From an uncultured Sutterella sp. (GTDB lineage Bacteria > Pseudomonadota > Gammaproteobacteria > Burkholderiales > Burkholderiaceae_F), in assembly GCA_905197905.1 (NCBI GenBank), contig CAJKAP010000008.1:53043-117042 (forward strand): DNA of 64,000 nt. Reading direction: 5' to 3'. Numbering within the stretch: position 1 is the first letter of the stretch; each line of letters starts with the position of its first letter. The position numbers and the translations under genes are program-made. Below the pieces are notes generated by a model. The model made no database searches. It had not been told where the DNA came from and was given only the letters and a program-made list of their open reading frames with translations. This document shows, piece after piece, positions 1 through 6,565 of this stretch.

Positions 1-1
1 T

Positions 2-418
2 GTGCTAGTTGCGTACCAGTTCAAAAGCGATCTAGCACGCATACTCAAGCACTTTCCACAGGCCAGAGTGTTCGATAGTACGCCAGGGATGGTGAAGGAG
101 TTCAATGACGGGAAAATCCCGATCATGCTTGTTCATCCAGCCAGTGCGGGGCACGGGATCAGCTTGCAGGATGGTAGCGCTAACTTGATCGTCTTTTCTC
201 AGACGTGGAACTTAGAGCACTACCAGCAGGTGATTGAGCGCATAGGTCCTATGCGACAGATGCAAGCGGGACATCCTAGGCTAGTGACGGTTTTCAACAT
301 CATTGCCAAAGATACCGTAGACGAGAGAGCGCTCACCGCGAAGGGAAATAAGGACCTTGTCCAAAGAGAACTACTTGAGTATTTGAGAGGGAAATATGCC
401 AAAGACAAAAACGACTAG
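2..418 (+). CDS. Phage-type DEAD/SNF2-like helicase, C-terminal part (5' end outside window)
   Basis: This is the C-terminal RecA-like domain of a superfamily 2 helicase of the kind phages carry for replication or recombination. The stretch VHPASAGHGISLQ matches the motif V region of phage DEAD/DEAH helicases. It is followed by a predicted strand ending in WNLEHYQQ and an arginine-rich motif VI (QQVIERIGPMRQMQAG). No Walker A or DEAD box is present, so the gene begins upstream of the window. The GTG at the first base is only the first in-frame codon and not a proven start. The 3' end overlaps the next ORF by 23 bases, which suggests translational coupling. Substrate and partners are unknown. 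Confidence 0.8.
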   Translation: MLVAYQFKSDLARILKHFPQARVFDSTPGMVKEFNDGKIPIMLVHPASAGHGISLQDGSANLIVFSQTWNLEHYQQVIERIGPMRQMQAGHPRLVTVFNIIAKDTVDERALTAKGNKDLVQRELLEYLRGKYAKDKND

Positions 419-986
419 AGGGAAGAAATACCGCCCCCGCTATGTCTATCGCCATCCGATAGAGACTAAATGGCAGTCACGGTTTTTAGGTGAGCTTGAT
501 GCGCTCGAAGGGCGCTTACTCCTACACCTTCATAAGGGAGAGGCGGACTTTGGCGACGTGCTGAACCTGCGGGATTTAGCAATGGCGGCGCAGTTCATTA
601 TCGCGCACAGACAGTCGCAATTTAAAGGTGAGGATTTACGCCCATGGGTGGAGGAATTCTATCGTGTGGCACGCCAGCTCAACGAGGTGGCAAAGCGCTC
701 ACTTGATCGTAATCTTCGCATAGTTTGCACAGGCGAGGAGCTTAGAGCGATTAACAGCGCGATGGGACCCGTGCTCGAGTTTATACGAGATAACCTCAAG
801 AGCGCACCACGTATGACAACTCTTGAGATTTATGCTTGCGCGCTACTTCGCCGAGAAGGGGGCGCGAAAGCGGGGCGTGATGCAGATATTCACGCGGATT
901 TAACCGTCATCGAGCGCTACTACCAGCGCGCGGGGGACGATTTATTAACTGGTCGGATGTGGCGCAGCTTATACCCATCCCCATAA
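396..986 (+). CDS. Hypothetical phage protein, 196 aa
   Basis: I do not recognise a family. The protein is soluble, starts with a basic segment (KTKTTRGKKYRPR) and is rich in helix-forming residues and arginine. It has no signal peptide, membrane segment or clear motif. Its ATG lies inside the end of the upstream helicase gene, and the last codons are followed by an AAGGAG site for the next gene, so helicase, this gene and the AlpA-like gene look like one early phage operon. A role in phage replication or regulation is inferred from position only. Confidence 0.7.
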   Translation: MPKTKTTRGKKYRPRYVYRHPIETKWQSRFLGELDALEGRLLLHLHKGEADFGDVLNLRDLAMAAQFIIAHRQSQFKGEDLRPWVEEFYRVARQLNEVAKRSLDRNLRIVCTGEELRAINSAMGPVLEFIRDNLKSAPRMTTLEIYACALLRREGGAKAGRDADIHADLTVIERYYQRAGDDLLTGRMWRSLYPSP

Positions 987-1009
987 AACCTTGAATAAGG
1001 AGACTAAGC

Positions 1010-1210
1010 ATGACAGGAAACTTGCCCAGTACTTATATGCGACCTAAAGAGGTTGCGGAACTTTTTGGCGTTAGTGTGCGCACTGTGTGGCGCTGGTGTG
1101 GTGAGTCTCGGAAAAATGAAAGGGGCACCCCTTTCCCGAAAGCCATCCGCCTAACTAAAAGAGTAACCTGCTTCCCGCGAGAAGAAGTGTTCAACTTTGC
1201 GGAGAACTAA
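1010..1210 (+). CDS. AlpA/excisionase-like helix-turn-helix regulator
   Basis: This small DNA-binding protein (66 aa) has an AlpA/MerR-type winged helix. The N-terminal YMRPKEVAELFGVSVRTVWRW stretch (about residues 9-29) is the helix-turn-helix, followed by a wing segment with FPKAIRLTKRVTCFPREEV. AlpA-type proteins activate integrase or excise elements, and others act as phage Cox/Xis factors. AAGGAG sits 9 nt before the ATG. The gene is in the same direction as the helicase operon and about 1.6 kb from the convergent integrase gene, which fits a control function for excision or lytic genes. The exact target is not visible. Confidence 0.72.
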   Translation: MTGNLPSTYMRPKEVAELFGVSVRTVWRWCGESRKNERGTPFPKAIRLTKRVTCFPREEVFNFAEN

Positions 1211-1271
1211 AAATTTAAACCACGCGCGGGGGCTACCGTAAGCCTCTGCGCCTAACGAGAGGAACAAAACC

Positions 1272-1544
1272 ATGTACGAAATCACAGATAAAACAGAAGC
1301 CATTACACAAATCAAAGAAGCTATTAAGCATAAGCGTCGTGTTAGCCTCTAGGTCTTTTCTGAAGAACTCCGAGCAGATAGAGAGGTCGCATTGCTTGCG
1401 CTTCAAACTGATGGAATGAATTTAGGGGTTTTATCTGACGAATTGCGAGATGACAAAGAAGTCGTACTGACCGCCGTAAAACAAGATGGCGTGGCGCGGG
1501 GGTATGCCTCATATAGGCTTCAAAAGGAGCTTTCGCGCGAGTAA
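1272..1544 (+). pseudogene. DUF4116 repeat protein interrupted by an in-frame TAG
   Basis: An AGAGG site precedes ATG 1272, which opens 26 codons (MYEITDKTEAITQIKEAI...) ending at TAG 1350-1352. In the same frame the reading continues without another stop to TAA 1542-1544. It encodes SEELRADREVALLALQTDG and then SDELRDDKEVVLTAVKQDG, two tandem copies of the DUF4116 repeat (consensus-like SEELRNDKEVVLAAVKxNG). The TAG falls just before the first repeat core. One base change from CAG, AAG or GAG would explain it. The molecular role of DUF4116 is unknown. Either this is a decayed gene or the amber codon is read through; sequence alone cannot decide. Confidence 0.75.
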
Positions 1545-1550
1545 TAACAA

Positions 1551-1583
1551 CGCCCTGAGGTCTATAGGTCTCGGGGCGTCTTT
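1551..1583 (+). terminator. Probable intrinsic terminator after the DUF4116 gene
   Basis: CGCCCTGAG (1551-1559) can pair with CTCGGGGCG (1570-1578), with one G-U pair and a 10-nt loop, followed by TCTTT. The T-run is weak, so termination may be partial. Confidence 0.5.
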
Positions 1584-1598
1584 ACAAAGGAGCTGACT

Positions 1599-1661
1599 AT
1601 GGGTATACTTTGTGTACCACGTGAAAAAGACGTGGTCGGGCTTCGCATCCTGCATATATAA
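1599..1661 (+). CDS. 20-codon leader ORF upstream of the antirepressor unit
   Basis: A strong AAAGGAG (1587-1593) lies 6 nt before ATG 1599, which opens a 20-residue peptide starting MGILCVPREKDVV and ending at TAA 1659-1661. The peptide resembles nothing I know. Its 3' half contains TTCGCAT (1642-1648), and its stop lies in TATAAACTGG (1657-1666). The first is complementary to part of the RNA element at 1785-1852, and the second repeats the sequence over the antirepressor ribosome site. Translation of this ORF could therefore be coupled to antisense control, as short ORFs are in phage immunity operons. That it is translated at all is an inference. Confidence 0.45.
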   Translation: MGILCVPREKDVVGLRILHI

Positions 1662-1665
1662 ACTG

Positions 1666-1708
1666 GCTCTAGACGCCACTACTCTGTGGCTGTTTTTATA
1701 TCTAGAGC
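1666..1708 (+). terminator. Nested hairpin with T-run in the antirepressor leader
   Basis: An outer inverted repeat GCTCTAGA (1666-1673) and TCTAGAGC (1701-1708) encloses an inner stem GCCAC (1675-1679) and GTGGC (1686-1690). The inner stem is followed by TGTTTTT (1691-1697). The inner stem plus T-run looks like an intrinsic terminator or attenuator, and the outer pairing could compete with it. Confidence 0.5.
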
Positions 1709-1746
1709 GCTTCCTCAAGTGCCTTCGGACGGTCTAACGTTTTGTT

Positions 1747-1764
1747 ATACCATCTATATGGTAT
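1747..1764. promoter_or_regulatory. 18-bp inverted repeat, possible operator
   Basis: ATACCAT and ATGGTAT are perfect inverted repeats separated by CTAT. The site lies upstream of the C4-like RNA and about 130 bp before the antirepressor start, where an immunity repressor operator would be expected. No protein is identified. Confidence 0.4.
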
Positions 1765-1784
1765 TTATGATGGGGCGTATAGGA

Positions 1785-1852
1785 CACCCTCGGGTGACTG
1801 CTTTCCAGTTTAGGCAGAATGCGAACCTATATCGCCCTGTCACCCTCGCATT
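1785..1852 (+). ncRNA. C4-like antisense RNA element upstream of the antirepressor
   Basis: The segment folds as a three-way junction. A closing stem GGGTGAC (1792-1798) pairs with GTCACCC (1839-1845). Hairpin II is TGCT/GGCA (1799-1802, 1813-1816) with loop TTCCAGTTTA, and hairpin III is GCGA/TCGC (1821-1824, 1832-1835). Loop II holds TCCAGTTTA (1804-1812), an exact complement of TAAACTGGA (1877-1885), which covers the Shine-Dalgarno site of the antirepressor. This matches the organisation of the phage P1/P4 C4 antisense RNA, which is made from the same transcript and blocks antirepressor translation. The alternative pairs AATGCGA (1818-1824)/TCGCATT (1846-1852) and CACCC/GGGTG (1785-1796) could switch the fold. 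The family assignment is from structure and position. Confidence 0.72.
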
Positions 1853-1895
1853 GTGTGCCAGGCTCATCAATATCTATAAACTGGAGGGCTTGCAA

Positions 1896-2744
1896 ATGCC
1901 CGTATTCAACTTTGAAAATTCATCAATCCGCGTCGTCGGAACTCCCACTACCCCGCTATTTGTCGTAACCGATGTTTGCGCTGTCTTGACCTACTCTAAT
2001 GTGGCGGTGGCGATTGCTCGCCACGTAATGCCAGAAGACGTCATTAAAGTGCGAGTTCTAGACACGAAAGGACGCCCACAAACCGTCAACGCCGTCAACG
2101 AGTCAGGGCTTTACTGCCTGATCTTCGGCTCTAAGCTCGAAAAAGCTAAGGAGTTCAAGCGTTGGGTGACTTCTGAAGTGCTCCCATCCATCCGCAAGAC
2201 TGGCAGTTACACCAACGGGGCGAGGCGTAGTGTGACGCCACGACCTCCCAGAATCTCTGACGCGCAATGCGCCATGATCAGCGAAGCTGTAAAGCGCCAA
2301 GCGAGAATCGCGGGCGTTTACACACAAACGATCTACGAGCGGATGCATAACCACTTCAATATCCCAAGCTATACCAATTTTACCGTTGATCAGTTCAACG
2401 CCGTGCTCGAGTATATCAAGACCTTCACCAAGAAGTCCTCTGGCGGAGGCGCACCCACCTCCTCCGTGTCAAAATTGCCGTCGAACTATGTGATTTTGGA
2501 CGCGCATATGGCAGAACGCCTTGTACATTTCCTCTACTACTGGCGATACTTCTTTAGACCTGAACTTGACATGATCTACCAACTCTTGCGCACGGTGGAC
2601 TCTCCTAAAGCAGCGCGCTTTTTCGAGGTGATGACGGGCTTACGCTTGCCACAGCTCGAGCGACTCCTCGAGGAGCAGGGCTACTCAGTCAAAGCGTTGC
2701 CCTGCTATAAGGCACTACCAGCAAACCAGCGGTTGCCTAACTAA
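1896..2744 (+). CDS. BRO-N domain phage antirepressor, 282 aa
   Basis: The start is ATG 1896, 8 nt after GGAGG (1883-1887). An open frame extends upstream to 1686 but would run through the RNA leader and is not used. Residues 1 to about 105 form a BRO-N domain (FENSSIRVV, FVVTDVCAVL, VNESGLYCLIFGSK, FKRWVTSEVLPSIRKTG). The middle part (ISEAVKRQARIAG...YERMHNHFNIPSYTNF) resembles the ORF6C/antirepressor C-terminal domain. Such proteins bind DNA or the prophage repressor and shift the phage towards lytic growth. The ribosome site is complementary to the upstream C4-like RNA, so translation is probably repressed in the lysogen. The gene is convergent with the integrase, 27 bp away. Confidence 0.85.
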   Translation: MPVFNFENSSIRVVGTPTTPLFVVTDVCAVLTYSNVAVAIARHVMPEDVIKVRVLDTKGRPQTVNAVNESGLYCLIFGSKLEKAKEFKRWVTSEVLPSIRKTGSYTNGARRSVTPRPPRISDAQCAMISEAVKRQARIAGVYTQTIYERMHNHFNIPSYTNFTVDQFNAVLEYIKTFTKKSSGGGAPTSSVSKLPSNYVILDAHMAERLVHFLYYWRYFFRPELDMIYQLLRTVDSPKAARFFEVMTGLRLPQLERLLEEQGYSVKALPCYKALPANQRLPN

Positions 2745-2771
2745 TCGCTAGACCAATACGACCGTACCACT

Positions 2772-4103
2772 TTATCGAGCGTTAACTGCGGAAAAGCAGA
2801 ACTCCGCCCATTCTTGCAGAAGCTTACGCTTATGCTCGATCGAGAGGTCACGGTCGTATGCACCGCCAAGCTTGCTATCGGCTACGTGGTGCAAGCATAG
2901 CCCGATCGTTCTCGGGTCTTTGCGTGCTCCTTGCGCCCACGTCTCGAAACTGGCGCGCGCAATAGCATGAGGTACGGCAACCACATCCTTCCCCGCTTCC
3001 TTAGACATCGCTCTATCGATCCAGCCTTCTCGCCCTTGCGCTTTCTCGTATCCATGCGATCGACGCACTAGCATGGTCATAGCCATGTCGCTGAGCGGTC
3101 GCCCACTCGCCCCCAAGAAGACATACTCCCCACAAGAATGCGCCCTCTGCGCCTCAAGTATGCGCAGCGCTTCCGTGGAGAGTGGCACGACGTGCTGACC
3201 GTTGCCAGACACCTTCATCTCTTCAGGTGGTATCGTCCAGATCTGCTTTTCAAAGTCCACTTGCGCCCACCGCATCAATCGCACATTAGCGGATCGACAA
3301 CACGTCAGAATACCCAATAGAAGACAACGCGCCACGTCGCTCTCCATCCCATGGAGTGACTGGATGAGCGCGGGTACTTGGGCGGGCTCAAGGAATGGAA
3401 AGTGTTTTGCCTGCGCGCGTGCCTTCTGTGAGGGTAAGAGCGGGGCTAGCGCTTTCGTATCCGCAGGGTTCACCAAATCAGAAGGGCGAATTTTCTTTAT
3501 GGTCGACGCCCAGACAAAGAAGCCCCGCAGATTAAGAAGAAGACGGTCACACGTGGCGGGCTTATCGATCCAGATAGCGCGCAGAGCATTGGCGACCTCT
3601 TCCAGGGTGCATTTGGCAACAGAGACATCTTTGAGTCCTGGTAGAAGATTCTTCTCAAAACGCCGTTGTTCACGGTAGCGTGCTTGCGCGCTGCGCTTCC
3701 AGTCCCCTCTGTCTTCTTTCCAGTCGAAGAACTCGGGGTATACGTCGCCGACAGTAATCCGCTCAACAGCGTCTTGCTCGCGTTTTGAAGCCTCTTCTTC
3801 TCGTTGTTGCTTAAGCGCTTTCTTAACCTCCGTCGGATTGATTCCCGCTTTAGCCTTGAGGAGTGTCTCGGTGGCTAAGTCACGCGCCTGCTTGAGCGAT
3901 ACAGAGGGATATGCCCCTAAGCCAATGGTAAAACGGGTCACTTTCGACTGGCGACGTAGCACCCACTTGGCTCGGGCGCCACCGTCCGCGTTACGCTCAA
4001 CGCGGAGGATAAGACCTGGGACACCACCAACAAGGTGATCCCCGATCGATGAGGCAAGGTCTCTCACCGCCATCGCAGATAGAATACGAGCAACCCGCGG
4101 CAT
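2772..4103 (-). CDS. int: Tyrosine recombinase (P4-type prophage integrase), 443 aa
   Basis: This integrase performs site-specific integration and excision of the element. The N-terminal 90 residues are the arm-binding DUF4102-type domain (GLILRVERNADGGARAKWVLR, LGAYPSVSLKQARDLA), residues about 115-205 the core-binding domain, and the remainder the catalytic domain. Catalytic residues are visible: R270 in TCCRSANVRLMRW, K297, H379 and R383 in HAIARASF, H405/H406, and nucleophile Y416 in GGAYDR. GTGGAG lies just before ATG 4103. The gene starts about 200 bp from the 3' end of tRNA-Thr and points away from it, the usual arrangement for elements inserted in tRNA genes. The length is normal for the family and the gene looks intact. 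Confidence 0.95.
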   Translation of the reverse strand: MPRVARILSAMAVRDLASSIGDHLVGGVPGLILRVERNADGGARAKWVLRRQSKVTRFTIGLGAYPSVSLKQARDLATETLLKAKAGINPTEVKKALKQQREEEASKREQDAVERITVGDVYPEFFDWKEDRGDWKRSAQARYREQRRFEKNLLPGLKDVSVAKCTLEEVANALRAIWIDKPATCDRLLLNLRGFFVWASTIKKIRPSDLVNPADTKALAPLLPSQKARAQAKHFPFLEPAQVPALIQSLHGMESDVARCLLLGILTCCRSANVRLMRWAQVDFEKQIWTIPPEEMKVSGNGQHVVPLSTEALRILEAQRAHSCGEYVFLGASGRPLSDMAMTMLVRRSHGYEKAQGREGWIDRAMSKEAGKDVVAVPHAIARASFETWAQGARKDPRTIGLCLHHVADSKLGGAYDRDLSIEHKRKLLQEWAEFCFSAVNAR

Positions 4104-4201
4104 ATAGTCTCCACTTTTTTAACCGTTAATTTTCGTGGACAAAAGTATAGCCCACACAGTCGATTCTGGTGGGCTTTCTGGTGGGCTTTAAAATTCGTCC
4201 T

Positions 4202-4286
4202 GTAGCGACTTTTAGTGTCACCATTTGACACTGTCGTTTTTCTGGCTTCCTTTATTTTCAATGGTTTTGGCGCTTTTTGTCGCTAC
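4202..4286. repeat. Inverted repeats between integrase and tRNA-Thr, possible arm-type att sites
   Basis: GTAGCGAC (4202-4209) is repeated inverted as GTCGCTAC (4279-4286). Between them AGTGTCA (4214-4220) and TGACACT (4226-4232) form a second perfect inverted repeat, and a further TGACA follows at 4288. Just outside, GCCCACCAGA occurs twice in tandem near 4166-4191 when read on the minus strand. Clusters like this flank the core site of phage integrases and bind their N-terminal arm domain. The assignment is by position. Confidence 0.45.
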
Positions 4287-4301
4287 GTGACATTGTGAAA
4301 G

Positions 4302-4377
4302 TGGTGCCCCTTAACTGACTCGAACAGTTGACCTACCGCTTACAAGGCGGTTGCTCTACCAACTGAGCTAAAGAGGC
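4302..4377 (-). tRNA. tRNA-Thr (anticodon UGU)
   Basis: The minus strand gives a full cloverleaf. The acceptor GCCTCTT pairs with AAGGGGC, there is a TAGCTCAGTTGGTAGAGC D-arm, the anticodon loop reads CTTGTAA, and the T-arm contains GTTCGAGTC. The discriminator A is followed by an encoded CCA (4302-4304). Its 3' end faces the integrase, so the distal part of the gene is the likely attachment core of the element. The left copy of the att core lies outside the window. Confidence 0.95.
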
Positions 4378-4445
4378 AACACAGAATGGCGATTATACAC
4401 AAAAATTCTGATTTTGTGTTTTCTCCCCTTAAGCGATCCAAATTA

Positions 4446-4865
4446 TTATTTTAGACGTGTTGGACGGCGCGGAGCTGCTGTTTCGAAGAGCGTTTCCGCC
4501 TTACCGTCAGTAGGTTGCGTGGGCAACACTTTGAAAGTAAATCCGCAGTGCTGATATTCAAGTGGCATGACCATTGAGATACGATTGACTGGCACATATA
4601 CCTCAAAAATCACATTGTCTTCACCAAAACGTACCTGAAAGGTCATCGCTTCGTCATCGATGTTGAACTGATGCACAGCTTCATCGCTTACATCAAAAAC
4701 GATCTGTCCCTCACGCACGTATTCTGTCGGAACTTGGCAGTAGTCGTCTACCTGAACAACCACATAAGGCGTAGCCCCAGTATCACGGCAGTACTCCAAG
4801 ACGGCCCGAATCAAATAGGGACGAATCGGTTTTGGTTCTTCTTGCTGGTTTTGAAAATTTTGCAC
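4446..4865 (-). CDS. sspB: ClpXP specificity-enhancing factor SspB
   Basis: SspB is an adaptor that delivers ssrA-tagged and other proteins to ClpXP. The 139-residue protein has the SspB core (RPYLIRAVLEYCRDTGATPYVVVQVD at about residues 15-40, then FDVSDEAVHQFNIDDEAMTFQVRFG). An acidic-to-variable tail ends in RRPTRLK, which resembles the short basic ClpX-docking motif at the C-terminus of other SspB proteins. It lies 57 bp downstream of sspA in the same direction, the usual operon. Confidence 0.95.
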   Translation of the reverse strand: MQNFQNQQEEPKPIRPYLIRAVLEYCRDTGATPYVVVQVDDYCQVPTEYVREGQIVFDVSDEAVHQFNIDDEAMTFQVRFGEDNVIFEVYVPVNRISMVMPLEYQHCGFTFKVLPTQPTDGKAETLFETAAPRRPTRLK

Positions 4866-4922
4866 TGTCTTCCATCCTTATTCTGTGCGCCGAGCGAAGC
4901 ACCCGGCGCAACCACGAGGCAG

Positions 4923-5525
4923 TTAACGACGCATGACACGCTCCGAAGGCGTCATCGAGTCGATGAAGGCTGGACGCGAAAAGAGACGTTCAGCATAGGT
5001 CATGAGCGGCGCAGCCACAGACGGCAATTCAATGCCGTAGTGATCCAGGCGCCAAAGCACTGGAGCCAAGGAAACGTCCAAGAGCGAGAAATCGTCGCCC
5101 ATCAAGAATTTGCTATTCGTCAAACGCATCCCAATCAAGGTCAACTGGTCACGCAACTTGTCACGAGCTTTGAGGTGCACTTCTTCGGAATAGGTACGAT
5201 TTTCGAGGGCACGCACATGCGGGAACACTTCACGATTAAAGATGTACGCAAAGAGGCGAGCACGGGCACGGCGCATCGGGTCGGTCGGCATCAACTGCGG
5301 GTGCGGGAAACGGTCATCAATGTAGGCGTTAATCACGTCAGCTTGATAAAGAATCAAATCGCGTTCCTGCAAAATGGGAACTTCACCATAGGGGTTCAAT
5401 GAACTCACGTCCATCGGTTGAAACATGTCAATGTCATGAACCTCAAACTCACAACCCTTTTCATACAAAACGAAGCGACAGCTGTGAGAGAACGGGCAGG
5501 TCAAGCCCGAATAAAGCACCATCAT
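4923..5525 (-). CDS. sspA: Stringent starvation protein A (GST-fold RNA polymerase-associated protein)
   Basis: SspA binds RNA polymerase and changes transcription in stationary phase. The 200-residue protein has a thioredoxin-like N-terminal half (LYSGLTCPFSHSCRFVLYEKG, EVPILQERDLILYQADVINAYID) and an all-helical GST C-terminal half. The active cysteine position of true GSTs is not functionally conserved in SspA. AGGA lies before ATG 5525. The 243-bp gap upstream to the Nif3 gene holds the stem AAAGAG/CTCTTT (5628-5646) and A+T-rich sequence; I could not settle on one promoter there. Confidence 0.95.
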   Translation of the reverse strand: MMVLYSGLTCPFSHSCRFVLYEKGCEFEVHDIDMFQPMDVSSLNPYGEVPILQERDLILYQADVINAYIDDRFPHPQLMPTDPMRRARARLFAYIFNREVFPHVRALENRTYSEEVHLKARDKLRDQLTLIGMRLTNSKFLMGDDFSLLDVSLAPVLWRLDHYGIELPSVAAPLMTYAERLFSRPAFIDSMTPSERVMRR

Positions 5526-5768
5526 AAAAAAAGCATTCCTAGACTAAAAAATTAAAAAATTCCTGCGAGCAAGCGGTCTATTTCCACTCTTGACAAAGTG
5601 ACTCGTTTGATCAAGTTCTAAACTCTTAAAGAGAGCGTTGCTCTTTGAATCAACCACCGCTCAGAACAGGAGAGCTTTTTTAGTTTATCAAATCGCTCAT
5701 AGAAACTCAAATTCAAATAATTTAATCTTATGAATTTGACTCTTAGAGTAGCGTAATTGTTTTTGTAA

Positions 5769-6521
5769 CTAAATTGGATTATCAATTTCTAAATAGCGAA
5801 TTTCTAGTTCTGAAAAAACACTCTTCAGGTGTTTTCCTAATGCCTGAATCCCATAGCGTTCGGTCGCGTGGTGCCCCGCGCCAATATACGCAATGCCATT
5901 TTCGACAGCCTCATGGGTGGTGCGTTCACTCGCTTCGCCAGAGAGATAAACCTGAGCACCCTCTTGCGCGGCTAACTGTACCCAATCTTGCGCTGCACCA
6001 GTGCACCACGCTAGCTTCGTGATCTTCTCTGGTAGCTCTCCCAAGATCATCGGAGTTCGCTTCAGTACGCTCTCCACGCGCTGAACAAAAGCTTTGCCAG
6101 AAATAGCACCCTCTTCTGGCTCTCCAACCCAAACCAAATCACTTTCCCCACACTGATAGAGTGGTTTTACCCCCAAAAGCTTGGCGAGCTGTGCATTGTT
6201 TCCCAAAGTATTGTGTGCATCCAGTGGTAAGTGGTACGCAACAAGGTTAATATCAGCGCATAACAATGCACGTAATCGCTTTCGCTTCATTCCGACAATG
6301 TTTGTTGACTCTCCTTTCCAGAACCAACCGTGATGCACTAAAAGCATATCGGCACCCCAACGAACAGCTTCGTCCACCAGGGCCTGTGAAGCGGTCACAC
6401 CTAAAAGAATACGTTTTACTTCTTTTCTGCCCTCTACTTGAAGCCCATTCGGTGCATAATCATGAAACGTCTCAACGTTTAAGAGTCGATTCAAATATTG
6501 AAGAAGTTCTGTGCATTGCAT
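5769..6521 (-). CDS. Nif3-like dinuclear metal centre protein (YbgI family)
   Basis: This 250-residue protein belongs to the NIF3/YbgI family of toroidal hexamers with a two-metal site. Metal-binding motifs are visible as LLVHHGWFW (about residues 61-69), AYHLPLDAH (about 96-104) and the C-terminal GAGHHATERYG. The family has been linked to GTP cyclohydrolase I type 2 activity and to DNA repair, but its biochemical role is not firmly known. AAGGA precedes ATG 6521. It is divergent from the HtrA-type protease, with 44 bp between the two starts. Confidence 0.93.
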   Translation of the reverse strand: MQCTELLQYLNRLLNVETFHDYAPNGLQVEGRKEVKRILLGVTASQALVDEAVRWGADMLLVHHGWFWKGESTNIVGMKRKRLRALLCADINLVAYHLPLDAHNTLGNNAQLAKLLGVKPLYQCGESDLVWVGEPEEGAISGKAFVQRVESVLKRTPMILGELPEKITKLAWCTGAAQDWVQLAAQEGAQVYLSGEASERTTHEAVENGIAYIGAGHHATERYGIQALGKHLKSVFSELEIRYLEIDNPI

Positions 6522-6565
6522 AAAATTTTTTCCTTCGCGTGTTCGTTTTCTCAGGAGCCTTTTTC

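Noticed and set aside
1686..1895. In-frame N-terminal extension of the antirepressor
   Set aside because: It runs through the hairpin, palindrome and C4-like RNA, has no family similarity, and the ATG at 1896 has a clear GGAGG.
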